NCBI RefSeq assembly: GCF_003967535.1
Contig: NZ_BIFR01000002.1
Coordinates: 1,426,001-1,490,000, forward strand
DNA length: 64,000 nt
Direction: 5' to 3'
Source: Tengunoibacter tsumagoiensis
Lineage (GTDB): Bacteria; Chloroflexota; Ktedonobacteria; Ktedonobacterales; Ktedonobacteraceae
The notes under the pieces were generated by a model. The model was not told where the DNA came from. It did not search any database and was given only the letters and a program-made list of their open reading frames with translations. Made by a program: the position numbers and the translations under genes. Positions 27,064 to 35,846 of this stretch are shown here, one piece after another; the first letter of the stretch is position 1; each line of letters begins with the position of its first letter.

Positions 27064-27089
27064 ATTGGTCACATCGTTTTAGCTTCTCT

Positions 27090-27425
27090 CTACCACCGAT
27101 CCCGATGCAAAACCTCTTCTAACGGTTTACGAGCAGCAGGTTTGAATGCGGTTCCCAGTGTATAAGTGACAGGGATAAGCGCAACTTGCCTCACTTGCTC
27201 ATATGGGATTCCTGGTACCTCCACCGCTTCCTGCTCAAAATCGAGATGGAGCGTGGTCAAGACTGTGCCCAGACCATGTGAACGGGCAGAGCCGGCATAA
27301 AAACTCCAGGTCGCTGGCCAGATCCCGCTCCAATAGCCAGCTAGCGCAGATCCAGAGAGCTTTTCACCACGCCCCTCAAGGCAGAGTATGACGTGGAGAG
27401 GTACTTCGTGGAGGGGTAGTATTCA
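27090..27425 (-). pseudogene. Nitroreductase-family gene, N-terminally truncated
   Basis: The minus strand encodes the C-terminal ~110 residues of a nitroreductase/FMN oxidoreductase: VPLHVILCLEGRGEKLSG, ATWSFYAGSARSHGLGTVLT, QVALIPVTYTLGTAFKPAAR, ending HRDRW-stop at 27090. The frame meets a TGA near 27427, where similarity stops and unrelated sequence begins. The flavin-binding N-terminal half is missing, so it is a dead fragment. Confidence 0.75.
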
Positions 27426-27496
27426 GATACCGGGCAGGAACAAACGCTACCTCTATAAGAGGATCAAGAAACCAAAAAGATTGCAGCCAGAAAGAG

Positions 27497-27549
27497 AAGC
27501 CCCTGCCAGCACGGACCCTAGAACAAAGGGTCTGTGTTGGCAGGGGCTT
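27497..27549 (-). terminator. Intrinsic terminator of the sigma/anti-sigma operon
   Basis: AAGCCCCTGCCA at 27497-27508 pairs with 27538-27549. An inner ACCC/GGGT stem extends it, and on the minus strand a pyrimidine-rich TTCTCTTTCT follows. It begins 22 bp after the stop of the membrane protein gene. Confidence 0.75.
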
Positions 27550-27570
27550 TATCTGCAAAGCATTGCGTGC

Positions 27571-28659
27571 CTATGTATCTGACTGCGCATTGCCTGTGGC
27601 AACAGCGTAACCGGGGACGCCAATGGCATAGCTCCAGGTGATGTGCTTCATAGAGCAGGCGGGCCGGTTGACTGTGGTGCTCTTGAGAGGTTGCCAGCCA
27701 TAGTTGCCTGAGCCATAGTTGTCTGTATTTTCAGAACCAGAGCCGGGTCCGTTGGTACAGGTAAAGCCAAAGAGGTATTGTAGATGTGCGGAGGGCGAGG
27801 CATCTACCGTGATAGACTTGTCCGTGACGTGAGCTGTAAGCAGGCGATCCGGCGGGACTTGAGAGGCGACATGAAGGTGCAGGGTAGGCCAGTGTCCCTC
27901 CAGAGGGCTTTTTACGGGCTGGTACCACTGATCATTGTTCTGCTCAAGAAAATCTATTGTACTTGTTAAAGTAATGGAACCACTCCACTGCAAGACAAAG
28001 TATTTCTGTGTGCTTAGCGTATGCCCGGGTAAAATCTGCAAATGCCCTGCAGCCCCGGACGGGCAACGATGATCTGTAGGTGGAAGTTCAAAGGCGGGCT
28101 TTACATTTTCTTGCATCTCAATACTATCTGTGTAACCACAGGCGCTCTTGCTAAAAGGCGAGGCTACCCATTGTACTTTTGAAGTGTGATTGGTAAGCTT
28201 GATATTGACCTCAAGCATTTCGCCTAGAAAGTAAGGCCCCTGCGTGATACCGAGCGTCATCTCAAATCCGCCAGCCTGGACATGGGTGGTGCCAGGTGAT
28301 TGGACGGGGCCAGCAGGTGGGCCGGTCATAATGGTCCTTTGTGGGATGAAGAGCGAGAGCGCAGATGTTATAATCACGCCGACTACCAGGATTGCGACGA
28401 GGCTGCTTACCAGGCTGGTGAGGCGCTGGCGGCGCGTGGCTGGTGGTCGCGAAATAGGAGTCATGAGGAACTGACCCGGGTCATATTCTTGTTCAGGAAG
28501 GGCGTCCAGCGATGTTTGTAGCAGGCGCTCGCGTATCCGTTGGATGATCTGTTCTTGCTCGGCGGGCTTGAGTTCAAGTAGTTGGCGGGGCTCTTCCTGG
28601 AGCAGGTCTACAAGGTAGTTCCCCTCTTCTTCTGGTAGGATGTCCTCAAATGGCTTCAT
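27571..28659 (-). CDS. Single-pass membrane protein, putative anti-sigma factor
   Basis: 362 aa, probable regulator of the sigma factor encoded just upstream. The N-terminal ~85 residues are acidic/cytoplasmic (EEEGNYLVDLLQEEPRQLLELK), a membrane helix spans ~90-112 (LVSSLVAILVVGVIITSALSLF), and the rest is an extracytoplasmic beta-rich domain with cysteine pairs. No zinc-binding anti-sigma motif (HxxxCxxC) is visible, so the anti-sigma role rests on position. The start overlaps the sigma gene by 14 bp with GGAGG inside it. Confidence 0.7.
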   Translation of the reverse strand: MKPFEDILPEEEGNYLVDLLQEEPRQLLELKPAEQEQIIQRIRERLLQTSLDALPEQEYDPGQFLMTPISRPPATRRQRLTSLVSSLVAILVVGVIITSALSLFIPQRTIMTGPPAGPVQSPGTTHVQAGGFEMTLGITQGPYFLGEMLEVNIKLTNHTSKVQWVASPFSKSACGYTDSIEMQENVKPAFELPPTDHRCPSGAAGHLQILPGHTLSTQKYFVLQWSGSITLTSTIDFLEQNNDQWYQPVKSPLEGHWPTLHLHVASQVPPDRLLTAHVTDKSITVDASPSAHLQYLFGFTCTNGPGSGSENTDNYGSGNYGWQPLKSTTVNRPACSMKHITWSYAIGVPGYAVATGNAQSDT

Positions 28660-29197
28660 GATTGCCTCCTTTCTCCTGACGTTCGTAGAGTGTTCGTAGC
28701 TGTTTGAGAGTGCGTGCTAGCATCTTACGTACCGTCCCATCTGGTTTCTGAAAGCAGGCCGCAATATCGACCAGGCGCATGTTCTCTTGATAGCGTAGAT
28801 GGATGAGCTGTTGCTGGAGGGGAGAGAGTTGGGCGATTGCCTCGTGCAGGAAGGCATGGCATTCCTGGCGCAGGAAGCGTTGTTCGGGCGTCGGCTCCTC
28901 GTCCTGGTTGTCCCATGTCTCCTCCATGGGAACAATTGTCAGGGCGGTGTGGTGGCGATAGTGATCGATAGCTTTGTTGCGCGCGACGCGGTAGAGCCAG
29001 GCCCTTTGCTGCTCATCCGTGAGGTGCGCAAAGGTCTGGCTTGTCAAGGCCGCGGCAAAGACGTCAAAAAGTACATCCTCGACATCCTGGCGGCTCGTCA
29101 TAAGCCGGGTCAGGTAGGGCAGGAGAGCGGAGATATGCCGATCATAGAGCGCTATATGTACATCGCTCTGTTCTTCAGTGGCTTTGCCCTGATGCAT
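28646..29197 (-). CDS. ECF-type RNA polymerase sigma factor
   Basis: 183 aa. Region 2 (LPYLTRLMTSRQDVEDVLFDVF, then WLYRVARNKAIDHYRHH) and region 4 (LSPLQQQLIHLRYQENMRLVDIAACFQKPDGTVRKMLARTLK) are clear. The start at 29197 has GAGGGA upstream; a longer frame upstream lacks a ribosome site. It is cotranscribed with the membrane protein at 27571, the common sigma/anti-sigma layout. Confidence 0.9.
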   Translation of the reverse strand: MHQGKATEEQSDVHIALYDRHISALLPYLTRLMTSRQDVEDVLFDVFAAALTSQTFAHLTDEQQRAWLYRVARNKAIDHYRHHTALTIVPMEETWDNQDEEPTPEQRFLRQECHAFLHEAIAQLSPLQQQLIHLRYQENMRLVDIAACFQKPDGTVRKMLARTLKQLRTLYERQEKGGNHEAI

Positions 29198-29362
29198 GGT
29201 GTGTCCCTCTCGTTTGTTTAAGATCTCATAGAACTTATCGGATGAGGCACCAAAACGTGGCACGGGAAATGCCATTTTCAGGATACGAACGCTAGAAGAG
29301 ATTTTGTTAGTAGGGGTGTAAATTATTTTCCATGCAGAGTGTGAGGGAGCCAGGAATACAAT

Positions 29363-29405
29363 ACTAAGCGCTTAGTGTTGCATTTCTGGATATTAATGCT
29401 TAATA
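29363..29405. promoter_or_regulatory. Two palindromes upstream of the sigma factor gene
   Basis: ACTAAGCGCTTAGT (29363-29376) is a perfect 14-bp palindrome, and TATTAATGCTTAATA (29391-29405) is a perfect dyad with a 3-base spacer. They lie 166-208 bp upstream of the sigma start, in the spacer behind the peroxiredoxin-like gene. Candidate operator or autoregulatory sites. Confidence 0.5.
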
Positions 29406-29452
29406 CCACATTTATGCGTTTTTTTTCTGTTTTTTTGCCCACCACCTTGCAT

Positions 29453-29477
29453 CTGGTGACAGCTTACAGAGCGCTAC
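29453..29477 (+). repeat. Dispersed repeat copy (25 bp)
   Basis: CTGGTGACAGCTTACAGAGC followed by GCTAC differs at two positions from the 60545 copy. It lies between the sigma factor and peroxiredoxin-like genes. Confidence 0.6.
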
Positions 29478-29500
29478 CTCACGAAGCAGTGCCAGCGTAA

Positions 29501-30067
29501 CTATTTCGCTTGATAGGGGTAGTGTTGAGAGTGGTCGCCTTCCCAATTCTCGCGCAGGCCGGGAGCCGAGAGATCCCAGTCTGCGCGGATTTTTCGCGTC
29601 ACCTCGCGCAGATCGACGCGAAGCTCGTCGGGAGAGGGACGCCCCCAAAACCAGTAGCCATTGTAGATCTTATAGATGCGCAAGCCCGGCTCGAGCACGA
29701 GTGTATGAGGGATCATGGGATTATGATGGGGATCGGTATATTCCTGAATGTCAAGATCTTGCTGGATCTTGCGACCAGAGTCAGAGAGGAAGGTCCACTG
29801 CGCACCGACGGAGGCACGGAATTCGTTGGTCTCCAGGATATTGTCTGTGGAAATAGTCACAATCTGAGTATAGGCAACGGCGATTTTGGGATAGAAGGCG
29901 GCTAGTTCCAGATGCTGTTGATGGTCTTTGGGACAATAGTGCCCGCGCGAAAGGATCAGGATCATGGGATCGTTCCCCTGAAGCTCACTGAGCTTGCGTC
30001 TGGTTTTTGTGTGGTCGGTGAGCTCGTAATCGGGAAAGAGGCCACCAGGGACAATATCTGCGCGCAT
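29501..30067 (-). CDS. Peroxiredoxin-like (AhpC/TSA) protein
   Basis: 188 aa, thioredoxin fold. FPDYELTDHTKTRRKLSELQG and PMILILSRGHYCPKDHQQHL place a single Cys where peroxidatic Cys residues lie, although the usual PxxxT/SxxC is altered (SRGHYC). Later parts (FLSDSGRKIQQDLDIQEY, PHTLVLEPGLRIYKIYNG) follow the redoxin pattern. It resembles the 'redoxin domain' proteins common in Chloroflexota. Whether it reduces peroxides is not certain. Confidence 0.75.
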   Translation of the reverse strand: MRADIVPGGLFPDYELTDHTKTRRKLSELQGNDPMILILSRGHYCPKDHQQHLELAAFYPKIAVAYTQIVTISTDNILETNEFRASVGAQWTFLSDSGRKIQQDLDIQEYTDPHHNPMIPHTLVLEPGLRIYKIYNGYWFWGRPSPDELRVDLREVTRKIRADWDLSAPGLRENWEGDHSQHYPYQAK

Positions 30068-30162
30068 ATATCTTGCTCCTTATAAAGGTTGGGCAGGAGA
30101 ACTCCTCCTCCATTTAGCATAACGGGAAGGAGGAGCCTGCTTATTCCAGGGGGCGATTGTTC

Positions 30163-31176
30163 TCATGCGAGCGCTTCCAGGGAGCGCAAGAAATGCTTGC
30201 CGATAAACTGGAAGTAGTCTGGAATGAAATCGTTGTGATGGTAGGCTAGCAGTTCGAGTCCCAGTTCTAAGCGCCAGAGCGCGATCCGCAGGTCAAAGGT
30301 GGGATCTATCGTTGGCAGAGCCTGCCAGTAGCCTTCGAGGAGCCAGGAGGTGGGAAGAAGTGGACCCTGGAAGGTATCGACGCCAGTGAAGTAGTCCCAA
30401 TAGGCAAAATCCCAGGCGGGATCGCCGCTGCGCGAGAACTCAAAATCGATGCAACCAGTGACCTGATCGCCCTCCGCGAGAATATGTTGAGCGCTGAAAT
30501 CACCGTGAAGGAGGCACGGGGCCATCTTCTCAAAAAGCGCCGTATGGGAACGAAGCAGAGCGATCGCGTCGGTGATTGACTGTTCGGAGAGCTGAAGCTT
30601 GGGAGCGGCCGCGTACGCGTTTTCAATCAGGGAAGGCGTTAAATGGTCAGACCAGGAGGGGGCAGGACCGATCCCCTCAGCATTGATCCGTCCCCAGCCC
30701 CGCGCCGGGATCGCATGAATCTGAGCCAAGAGAGCGCCAGCGGCTTTTACCAGAGGATGTGCCTCAGCAGGAGAGAGGCTCTTGCTTCCGATGAGGGAAT
30801 ACAGCGTGCGGCCAGGCAGGAGGGTCTCCACACAGATCGAGCGGGCATCATCACCGGAGCCTATATACTCCAGAAGCAGGAAGCGAGGCGTAGGAATAGC
30901 GTGGGCGGCGCATTGCTTGAGCGCCCATTGCTCCTCTTTAAAATAGGCGTTCGACCACCAGTGGATACGGACAATCACTCCCTCCCCGCCGCTGGTGGTG
31001 GCGCGATAGACCTCGTTGGAGAAGCCATCAGTGATGCGGGTGAGCGTTTGAAGTGGTGAGCCACATGCTTTCAGCACCGCCGACTCGATCAATGATAGTG
31101 GGCTGGTCATCATCCTGATCCGTTCGAGCCTTTGCGGCGTGCGGTTCTGTTCTTCCTCATACAAAGGATCAAGCAT
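30163..31176 (-). CDS. APH-family phosphotransferase
   Basis: 337 aa protein-kinase-like small-molecule phosphotransferase. An N-terminal lobe carries VYRATTSGGEGVIVRIHW. The catalytic loop is LLHGDFSAQHILAEG (Asp in HGD), and the metal-binding Asp is in GCIDFEFSRSGDPAWDFAYWD. GGAGGG precedes the start. The family phosphorylates aminoglycosides, choline, homoserine or other alcohols; nothing here identifies the substrate, and antibiotic resistance should not be assumed. Its 5' end and promoter are duplicated at 35527. Confidence 0.85.
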   Translation of the reverse strand: MLDPLYEEEQNRTPQRLERIRMMTSPLSLIESAVLKACGSPLQTLTRITDGFSNEVYRATTSGGEGVIVRIHWWSNAYFKEEQWALKQCAAHAIPTPRFLLLEYIGSGDDARSICVETLLPGRTLYSLIGSKSLSPAEAHPLVKAAGALLAQIHAIPARGWGRINAEGIGPAPSWSDHLTPSLIENAYAAAPKLQLSEQSITDAIALLRSHTALFEKMAPCLLHGDFSAQHILAEGDQVTGCIDFEFSRSGDPAWDFAYWDYFTGVDTFQGPLLPTSWLLEGYWQALPTIDPTFDLRIALWRLELGLELLAYHHNDFIPDYFQFIGKHFLRSLEALA

Positions 31177-31268
31177 ATTTCCCTCCTATAGAATGAAATA
31201 TACAATAAAAGAAGCGTAGCATTTAAAATGCTCTGTGTCAATAAATGTGGGTAGTCGGCATATAGATG
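31016..31268 (-). repeat. Parent copy of a ~250-bp duplication (APH promoter and 5' end)
   Basis: Covers the first ~50 codons of the APH gene and its promoter region. It is nearly identical to 35527-35778, with scattered substitutions and small indels. Confidence 0.85.
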
Positions 31269-31272
31269 AAAG

Positions 31273-31437
31273 GGTTGTGCCCCAAACTCGGGCTCCTGTG
31301 CCACGTTCCTGAAAGCGCACCAATGCCACAGCAATGGTGGCGCTCCGCGCTGATTGGCTCAACGACGATTGCCAACAGCCAGCCAACAGCAGGACATATC
31401 ACTAATTCGAGCTCGACCCCGAGTTTGAGGCACAACC
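31273..31437. mobile_element. 165-bp MITE-like element with 20-bp terminal inverted repeats
   Basis: GGTTGTGCCCCAAACTCGGG at 31273-31292 matches the complement of 31418-31437 at 19 of 20 positions. The interior has no open frame of note. Size and symmetric ends fit a miniature non-autonomous transposable element. No target-site duplication is evident. Confidence 0.6.
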
Positions 31438-31472
31438 TGGATATATAGGGTAGATTCTGACCGCTTTTGGTG

Positions 31473-31787
31473 GTAGGCTGAGAGAAAAGAAGGAGCGATG
31501 AATATCTGGACACGCTTGCGAGCTGGAATCAGACGAATCAACCTGCCCGTAACGTGGCCTCACTGGTCAAGGGATTGCAAGTCATCTGGCAAGTCATTCA
31601 GGATGCTCTCTCCCACTGGACCATTGCCGATCCCTATGTACTTGTCTACGATACCGATGAGAACAGTAAAAAGCAAACGTATACGCGTCAGTGGGTAATC
31701 TGGCATCTCATTGAGCACGATCTGCATCATGGCGGGGAACTCTCCTTCACACTGGGCATGCACGGACTGACCGGGATCGATATCTAA
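31473..31787 (+). pseudogene. DinB-family gene, 5'-truncated
   Basis: An open stretch from ~31473 reads SDEYLDTLASWNQTNQPARN, then LVKGLQVIWQVIQDALSHWT, RQWVIWHLIEHDLHHGGELS and LGMHGLTGIDI to the stop. This is the C-terminal two thirds of a DinB/YfiT-like four-helix protein with the metal-ligand HDxHH motif. The N-terminal helix that supplies the first His is missing and no good start is present. The MITE-like element is just upstream. Confidence 0.65.
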
Positions 31788-31798
31788 GAGGAGGACAC

Positions 31799-32359
31799 AT
31801 GGAAACCATCTATCGCAGCGCTCTGTGGCAGCAATTCGGTGCCGCCATCGATATGCTTGACAATGCCCTGCTGGCCTGCCCCACCTCGCTGTGGGAAGAG
31901 CGGCTCTGGAACGACCCCTCGGATCACTCACCCTGGCTGCCACCTGAGTCCGCTCAGTTCTGGTACATCACCTATCATACGCTCTTCTGGCTCGACTTCT
32001 ATCTCTCCGGGAAGTCGGAGGAGGAATTTGCTCCCCCAGCTCCCTTTATCTGGACTGAGGTTGAACCGCCGATCTCACCCCAACGGCCCTATACGAAGGA
32101 GGAACTGCACGTCTATCTCGTGGAGACGCGTCGCAAGTACCACGCCCTCCTTTCCACGCTAACGGATGAACAGGCATGCCAGACCTTCGCGTACCCCTGG
32201 GCTGAGGGGCAGGCCGTCAGCTTCGTAGAGGTTGCGCTCTACATCATGCGCCACACGCAGGAGCACGCGGCCCAGCTCAGCTACTTTCTCGGACGGCGCG
32301 GCATCCCGGACGAGGTGCTCAACTGGGTCGGGCGAGCGAAAGGGGAAGTGGGCCTCTGA
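31799..32359 (+). CDS. DinB-like four-helix protein
   Basis: 186 aa. WYITYHTLFWLDFYLSG and IMRHTQEHAAQLSYFLGRRG carry the histidines expected of the DinB/DfsB metal site. GAGGAGG lies upstream of the start, which is 11 bp after the truncated DinB. Possibly a thiol-dependent transferase or damage-related protein; function unknown. Confidence 0.78.
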   Translation: METIYRSALWQQFGAAIDMLDNALLACPTSLWEERLWNDPSDHSPWLPPESAQFWYITYHTLFWLDFYLSGKSEEEFAPPAPFIWTEVEPPISPQRPYTKEELHVYLVETRRKYHALLSTLTDEQACQTFAYPWAEGQAVSFVEVALYIMRHTQEHAAQLSYFLGRRGIPDEVLNWVGRAKGEVGL

Positions 32360-32688
32360 GGAATGAGTGTGCTGCCCGCCGGGTCACCTTCACATTCCCA
32401 AAGATGATCCGACGTGGCATCCCAACTTCCGCTTTGGAGGAATAGGAAACGCGAGCAAATGACGGGCTTCACCTTGTAGCTTCAGCCCGCTTCTGAGTTC
32501 CTTTAAGAGCTTAGCATTGTAAATTTCTCCGGCTGGCCTAATAGGCCATTTGGCCTGGGATGTTGTCGGTAGTGAAATATGAAGGAACGCCTGCTCACTC
32601 CATTGAGGTTGAAATCGTATACTGAGAAAACCTCTCACATGGACAGAAACAGGTTTTTCCCGGCTCGAAAGAAAGGATTGGATTAGAT
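32360..32688. other. Spacer before proline dehydrogenase
   Basis: No gene supported. Contains a small GGCCTAATAGGCC dyad near 32535 and presumably the promoter of the next gene, whose ribosome site AAAGGA lies about 12 bp before its start. Confidence 0.4.
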
Positions 32689-33666
32689 ATGGTGTATTCA
32701 CCTGAGGAATTAGATGCCTCTCTCGCTTTAAAAGCTATCGCACGGAATACCCCGCTCAAATCTGCACTCTTGCAGACGCCCGCAGTCTATGCAGCACTTT
32801 GGCCTGCGGCTCGTCGCTTTATCACTGGCGAGACCCGAAAGGCTGGGATTGAGACGGCCAAAACCTTGACGAGCCTGGGCTATGGCATTTTCCTGGCATA
32901 TGCTGGAGAAAACACAGGCACTGAGCAGGCCTGCCAGGCTGCAATGGAGGAATTGCTTGCTCTCAGTCAGGCCGTAGAAACTGCTTCCCTTCCCAAAGAA
33001 ACCACGATTTCATTCGACCTTTCTCATATTGGTCTCTCGGTGAGCCAAAGACTGGCACGTGATCATTTCTTTCGTCTGGTTCAGGAGACCAAAGAGCGTG
33101 GCATCTGTCTTATGGTGGATATGGAGGAATCGGACAAACTGGAAGCGATCCTTGAAGTCTATCAGCAGGGAGCAGCGCACTATCCGCATGTAGGAATTAC
33201 GTTGGCAGCACATTTGTATCGGACAGAGCAAGATCTTGAGGCACTCATGCACTTGCCAGGGAAAATACGGCTGGTCAAAGGAGCATATCAAGAGCCTGAG
33301 GAACGCGCTATGAAGCGTGGAGAAGCGCTGGATGAACGGTTTCTCTCCCTCATTGAGAGGGCAGTCTCGGCGCAACACCCCCTCTCTATTGCGACACATG
33401 ATCAGCATCTTTTACAAGAACTCGAGCGGCGGAAGTGGCTTGCCGCTCCTCAGGTGGAAGTGGAAATGCTTTATGGCGTTCGTCCAGATCTGTTGAAACA
33501 GATGAAACAGGCAGGGTACCAAACCCGTCTGTATCTTCCGTATGGAACGGAATGGTACCTGTATCTCTGTCATCGACTGGCGGAGTATCCTCCCAATATT
33601 TATCAGGCGCTCGCCGATTGTGTCCAGCCTTCTCGAACACAACAGCCGACGAGCAACTACTTCTAG
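32689..33666 (+). CDS. Proline dehydrogenase
   Basis: 325-aa FAD-dependent TIM barrel that oxidises proline to pyrroline-5-carboxylate. Visible motifs are MVDMEESD, VGITLAAHLYRTEQDL, the flavin/substrate stretch IRLVKGAYQEP, IATHDQHL, and EMLYGVRPDL with the C-terminal LPYGTEWYLYLCHRL containing the substrate Arg/Tyr region. Length fits stand-alone bacterial enzymes. No P5C dehydrogenase is adjacent. Two hairpins (33704-33733 and 33748-33774) follow the stop and probably end the transcript. Confidence 0.9.
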   Translation: MVYSPEELDASLALKAIARNTPLKSALLQTPAVYAALWPAARRFITGETRKAGIETAKTLTSLGYGIFLAYAGENTGTEQACQAAMEELLALSQAVETASLPKETTISFDLSHIGLSVSQRLARDHFFRLVQETKERGICLMVDMEESDKLEAILEVYQQGAAHYPHVGITLAAHLYRTEQDLEALMHLPGKIRLVKGAYQEPEERAMKRGEALDERFLSLIERAVSAQHPLSIATHDQHLLQELERRKWLAAPQVEVEMLYGVRPDLLKQMKQAGYQTRLYLPYGTEWYLYLCHRLAEYPPNIYQALADCVQPSRTQQPTSNYF

Positions 33667-33925
33667 GGTGTCTGTTTTAAACATTCATAAATATCGCTGA
33701 GACTCGACAGTGGTTCATGTGAGCCGCTGTCGACAACATCTCTTGTGGATTCTCAGAGCTATTTTCTGAGAATCGTCATCTCTGCAGCAAGAGAAAACAG
33801 GCGAGAGTGTACCTGCTCGCTTGTTTCTCGTCACATCATCGCCAGATGAAGAGAGTGGGTCATCTGTCATCGAAGCTTTCTGGAGAGTTTTTTAGCATGA
33901 GGCCAATCTCACAGAACGGCTTCGC

Positions 33926-34333
33926 TTATCTCTCTGGCTTCGCTTCAATAGAGTGGTTGATCTCCCAGAGGTTGCCTTCGGGATCGGCAAAGTACGCTGT
34001 GCGTAGCCCCCAGGGCTGGTCTGTTGGAGGGCGGAGAAACCGGACGCCCCTGGTGGTCAGTATCTGGTAGGCAGCATCGACATCCTCCACTCCAGCGGCC
34101 AGCAGCACGCGAGGGCTTCCTTCCAACGAGAGGTCAAGCGGCTCCGAACTGACCATCTGTGCGGCTCCTCCAGCCTCCAGGAGAAAAAAGTACACGTTAT
34201 CTATTTGAAAAGAGACCGAATTGGGCGTGCTCTCGCTCTCCCGCACCACCAGGCCGAGCGTGTCCCGATAGAACGCGGTACAGGCCGCCAGATCTCGGAC
34301 GATCAACTCCGTTGCCATAAGTTTGCGAAACAT
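33926..34333 (-). CDS. VOC/glyoxalase-family protein
   Basis: 135 aa. LIVRDLAACTAFYRDTLGLVVRE and the C-terminal YFADPEGNLWEINHSIEA show both VOC modules, and the metal-ligand Glu is kept (LWEI). The start at 34333 has GAGG 8 bp upstream. Resembles bleomycin-resistance/glyoxalase-type proteins. Substrate unknown. Confidence 0.85.
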   Translation of the reverse strand: MFRKLMATELIVRDLAACTAFYRDTLGLVVRESESTPNSVSFQIDNVYFFLLEAGGAAQMVSSEPLDLSLEGSPRVLLAAGVEDVDAAYQILTTRGVRFLRPPTDQPWGLRTAYFADPEGNLWEINHSIEAKPER

Positions 34334-34389
34334 GGTTTCCACCTCTTTTTTCTGTATCGAACCATCTGTTTTATCTTCGTTATCATCAG

Positions 34390-34911
34390 TTACAGGTCGC
34401 CATAGATCCCCATCAGGCCGCGCTGACTGAGGGCTAAGGACAGTTCGCCGCCGTGATGGATCTCATGTTCGAACGTATGCCAGATAATCCACTGTCGCGA
34501 GAACGGGGGGACATTTGCTCGCTCTTCTTCGCTCAAGGCTGCTGGGGGCTGGAAGATGTGTCCAAGGTCGGCATGCGTCCAGTGTGAAAGGGTTTCCTCG
34601 ATCATGCCCCAGGTGGACTCCGACCCGGAAATCAAGGTGGCAGCGTCAGACACGGGCTGATACGCGACATCTGAAGGGTCCCAGTGGGCGATGGGAGCCA
34701 GATCAGCACTGCCCTCGCCCATCCAGACCTGGAACCACCAGACCCGGTTAGCGATCAGATGTTGGACCACCATCCCGATGGTTCGCTGGTCCGAGGCGAT
34801 GGGGAGAGCCAGGTGTTCCGGGGAAAGTGGCGCAAGCATCTCAACGAGCATCCGTTGGTAGGTTTTCCAGCCTTGATAGAAGGTAAACAGTGAGGGCGCT
34901 TGTTCTATCAT
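34390..34911 (-). CDS. DinB-family protein
   Basis: 173 aa, full-length relative of the truncated copy at 31473: LVEMLAPLSPEHLALP, VVQHLIANRVWWFQVWMG with the first His, and WIIWHTFEHEIHHGGELSLAL with the later metal ligands. The start at 34911 has AAAGGA upstream. Just upstream of the VOC gene in the same orientation; the pair may be cotranscribed. Confidence 0.82.
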   Translation of the reverse strand: MIEQAPSLFTFYQGWKTYQRMLVEMLAPLSPEHLALPIASDQRTIGMVVQHLIANRVWWFQVWMGEGSADLAPIAHWDPSDVAYQPVSDAATLISGSESTWGMIEETLSHWTHADLGHIFQPPAALSEEERANVPPFSRQWIIWHTFEHEIHHGGELSLALSQRGLMGIYGDL

Positions 34912-35339
34912 AGATTGTGTTCCTTTCTTCTCATGCCATAAAATACTTTTTCTTCTGCTCAGGCAGAATGATGTCTGTCCCGTTCCTGTTCCAGACGGTT
35001 TCTGGTGCCTTGCACCCTTGCCGTCCCGTCTCCACGGAACGGCGGTCTCTGGCACAGGGGAATATAGTTTCGCATGGCCATGCGCCAGTGTTCAAGGGAC
35101 TGTATACCTCTTCTTTGTGAGGAGATCAAAAGTGGAATCGTGAGATAACTCTCGTGTGGCTTCGGAACGTGCGGCGAAGTCTTATTCCGTGATAGATCAC
35201 CAACAGACGGTACTGTTGGTGACAAGATCTGCTACCCCAAGGTCCTTTCTGTCTGGTTTGTCTATGCTCTTCATTATACGCCTTTTTGAGCAACGGTGTT
35301 GCCAGGCGCTTCCTCGGGACCTCAGTTGTGCTCCTCTCA

Positions 35340-35500
35340 TTGCAACGAGGATCGGAATCGCTCCATAAAGGCAAGATACTCTGCGACATGTGCTTCGAGC
35401 TTCGCAGAGGATGACCTGAACCTGGGCGGCGTCATTGAAGTGCGCCTGATATGCACTGAATGCCTGAACGGCTGGAGACATGGCGGGTAATGACTTCAAA
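35340..35500 (-). pseudogene. Degenerate unassigned gene tail
   Basis: Two minus-strand frames hold coding-like pieces: LPAMSPAVQAFSAYQAHFNDA, then after a frame change KLEAHVAEYLAFMERFRSSLQ and a stop near 35345. Helical, no family recognised. It sits between the DinB gene and the duplicated APH fragment; the rest of 34912-35526 shows nothing supportable. Confidence 0.35.
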
Positions 35501-35526
35501 TCATCGAAACCAGGATGATCATGGTT

Positions 35527-35778
35527 TGGAGAAGCCGTCAGTGATGCGGGTGAGCGTTTGAAGTGGTGAGCCACATGCTTTCAGCACCGCTGACTCGATC
35601 AATGATGGTGGACTGGTCATCATCCTGATCCGTTCGAGCCTTTGCGGCGTGAGGTTCTCCTCATACAAAGGATCAAGCATATTTTCCTCCTATAGAATGA
35701 AATATACAATAAAAGAATCTTAACATTCAACATGCTCTGTGTCAAAAAATTTGGGTAGTCGGCATATAGATAAAAGAG
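35527..35778 (-). pseudogene. Duplicated APH 5' fragment with promoter
   Basis: Second copy of the 31016-31268 segment. It encodes MLDPLYEE through ITDGFS of the APH gene (35534-35684) and then runs into unrelated sequence and a stop three codons later. GGAGGAAAAT still precedes its start. Too short for a working kinase; it is the scar of a partial duplication. Confidence 0.85.
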
Positions 35779-35846
35779 GTCTCTATCTGACCGCATTTGA
35801 GAGTATACTCTGCTTGTGCATAAAAAAATAGATCTGTTAAAGGACA

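Noticed and set aside
30163..31176. APH-like gene as an antibiotic-resistance determinant
   Set aside because: The kinase family has many substrates and nothing in the context indicates aminoglycosides.
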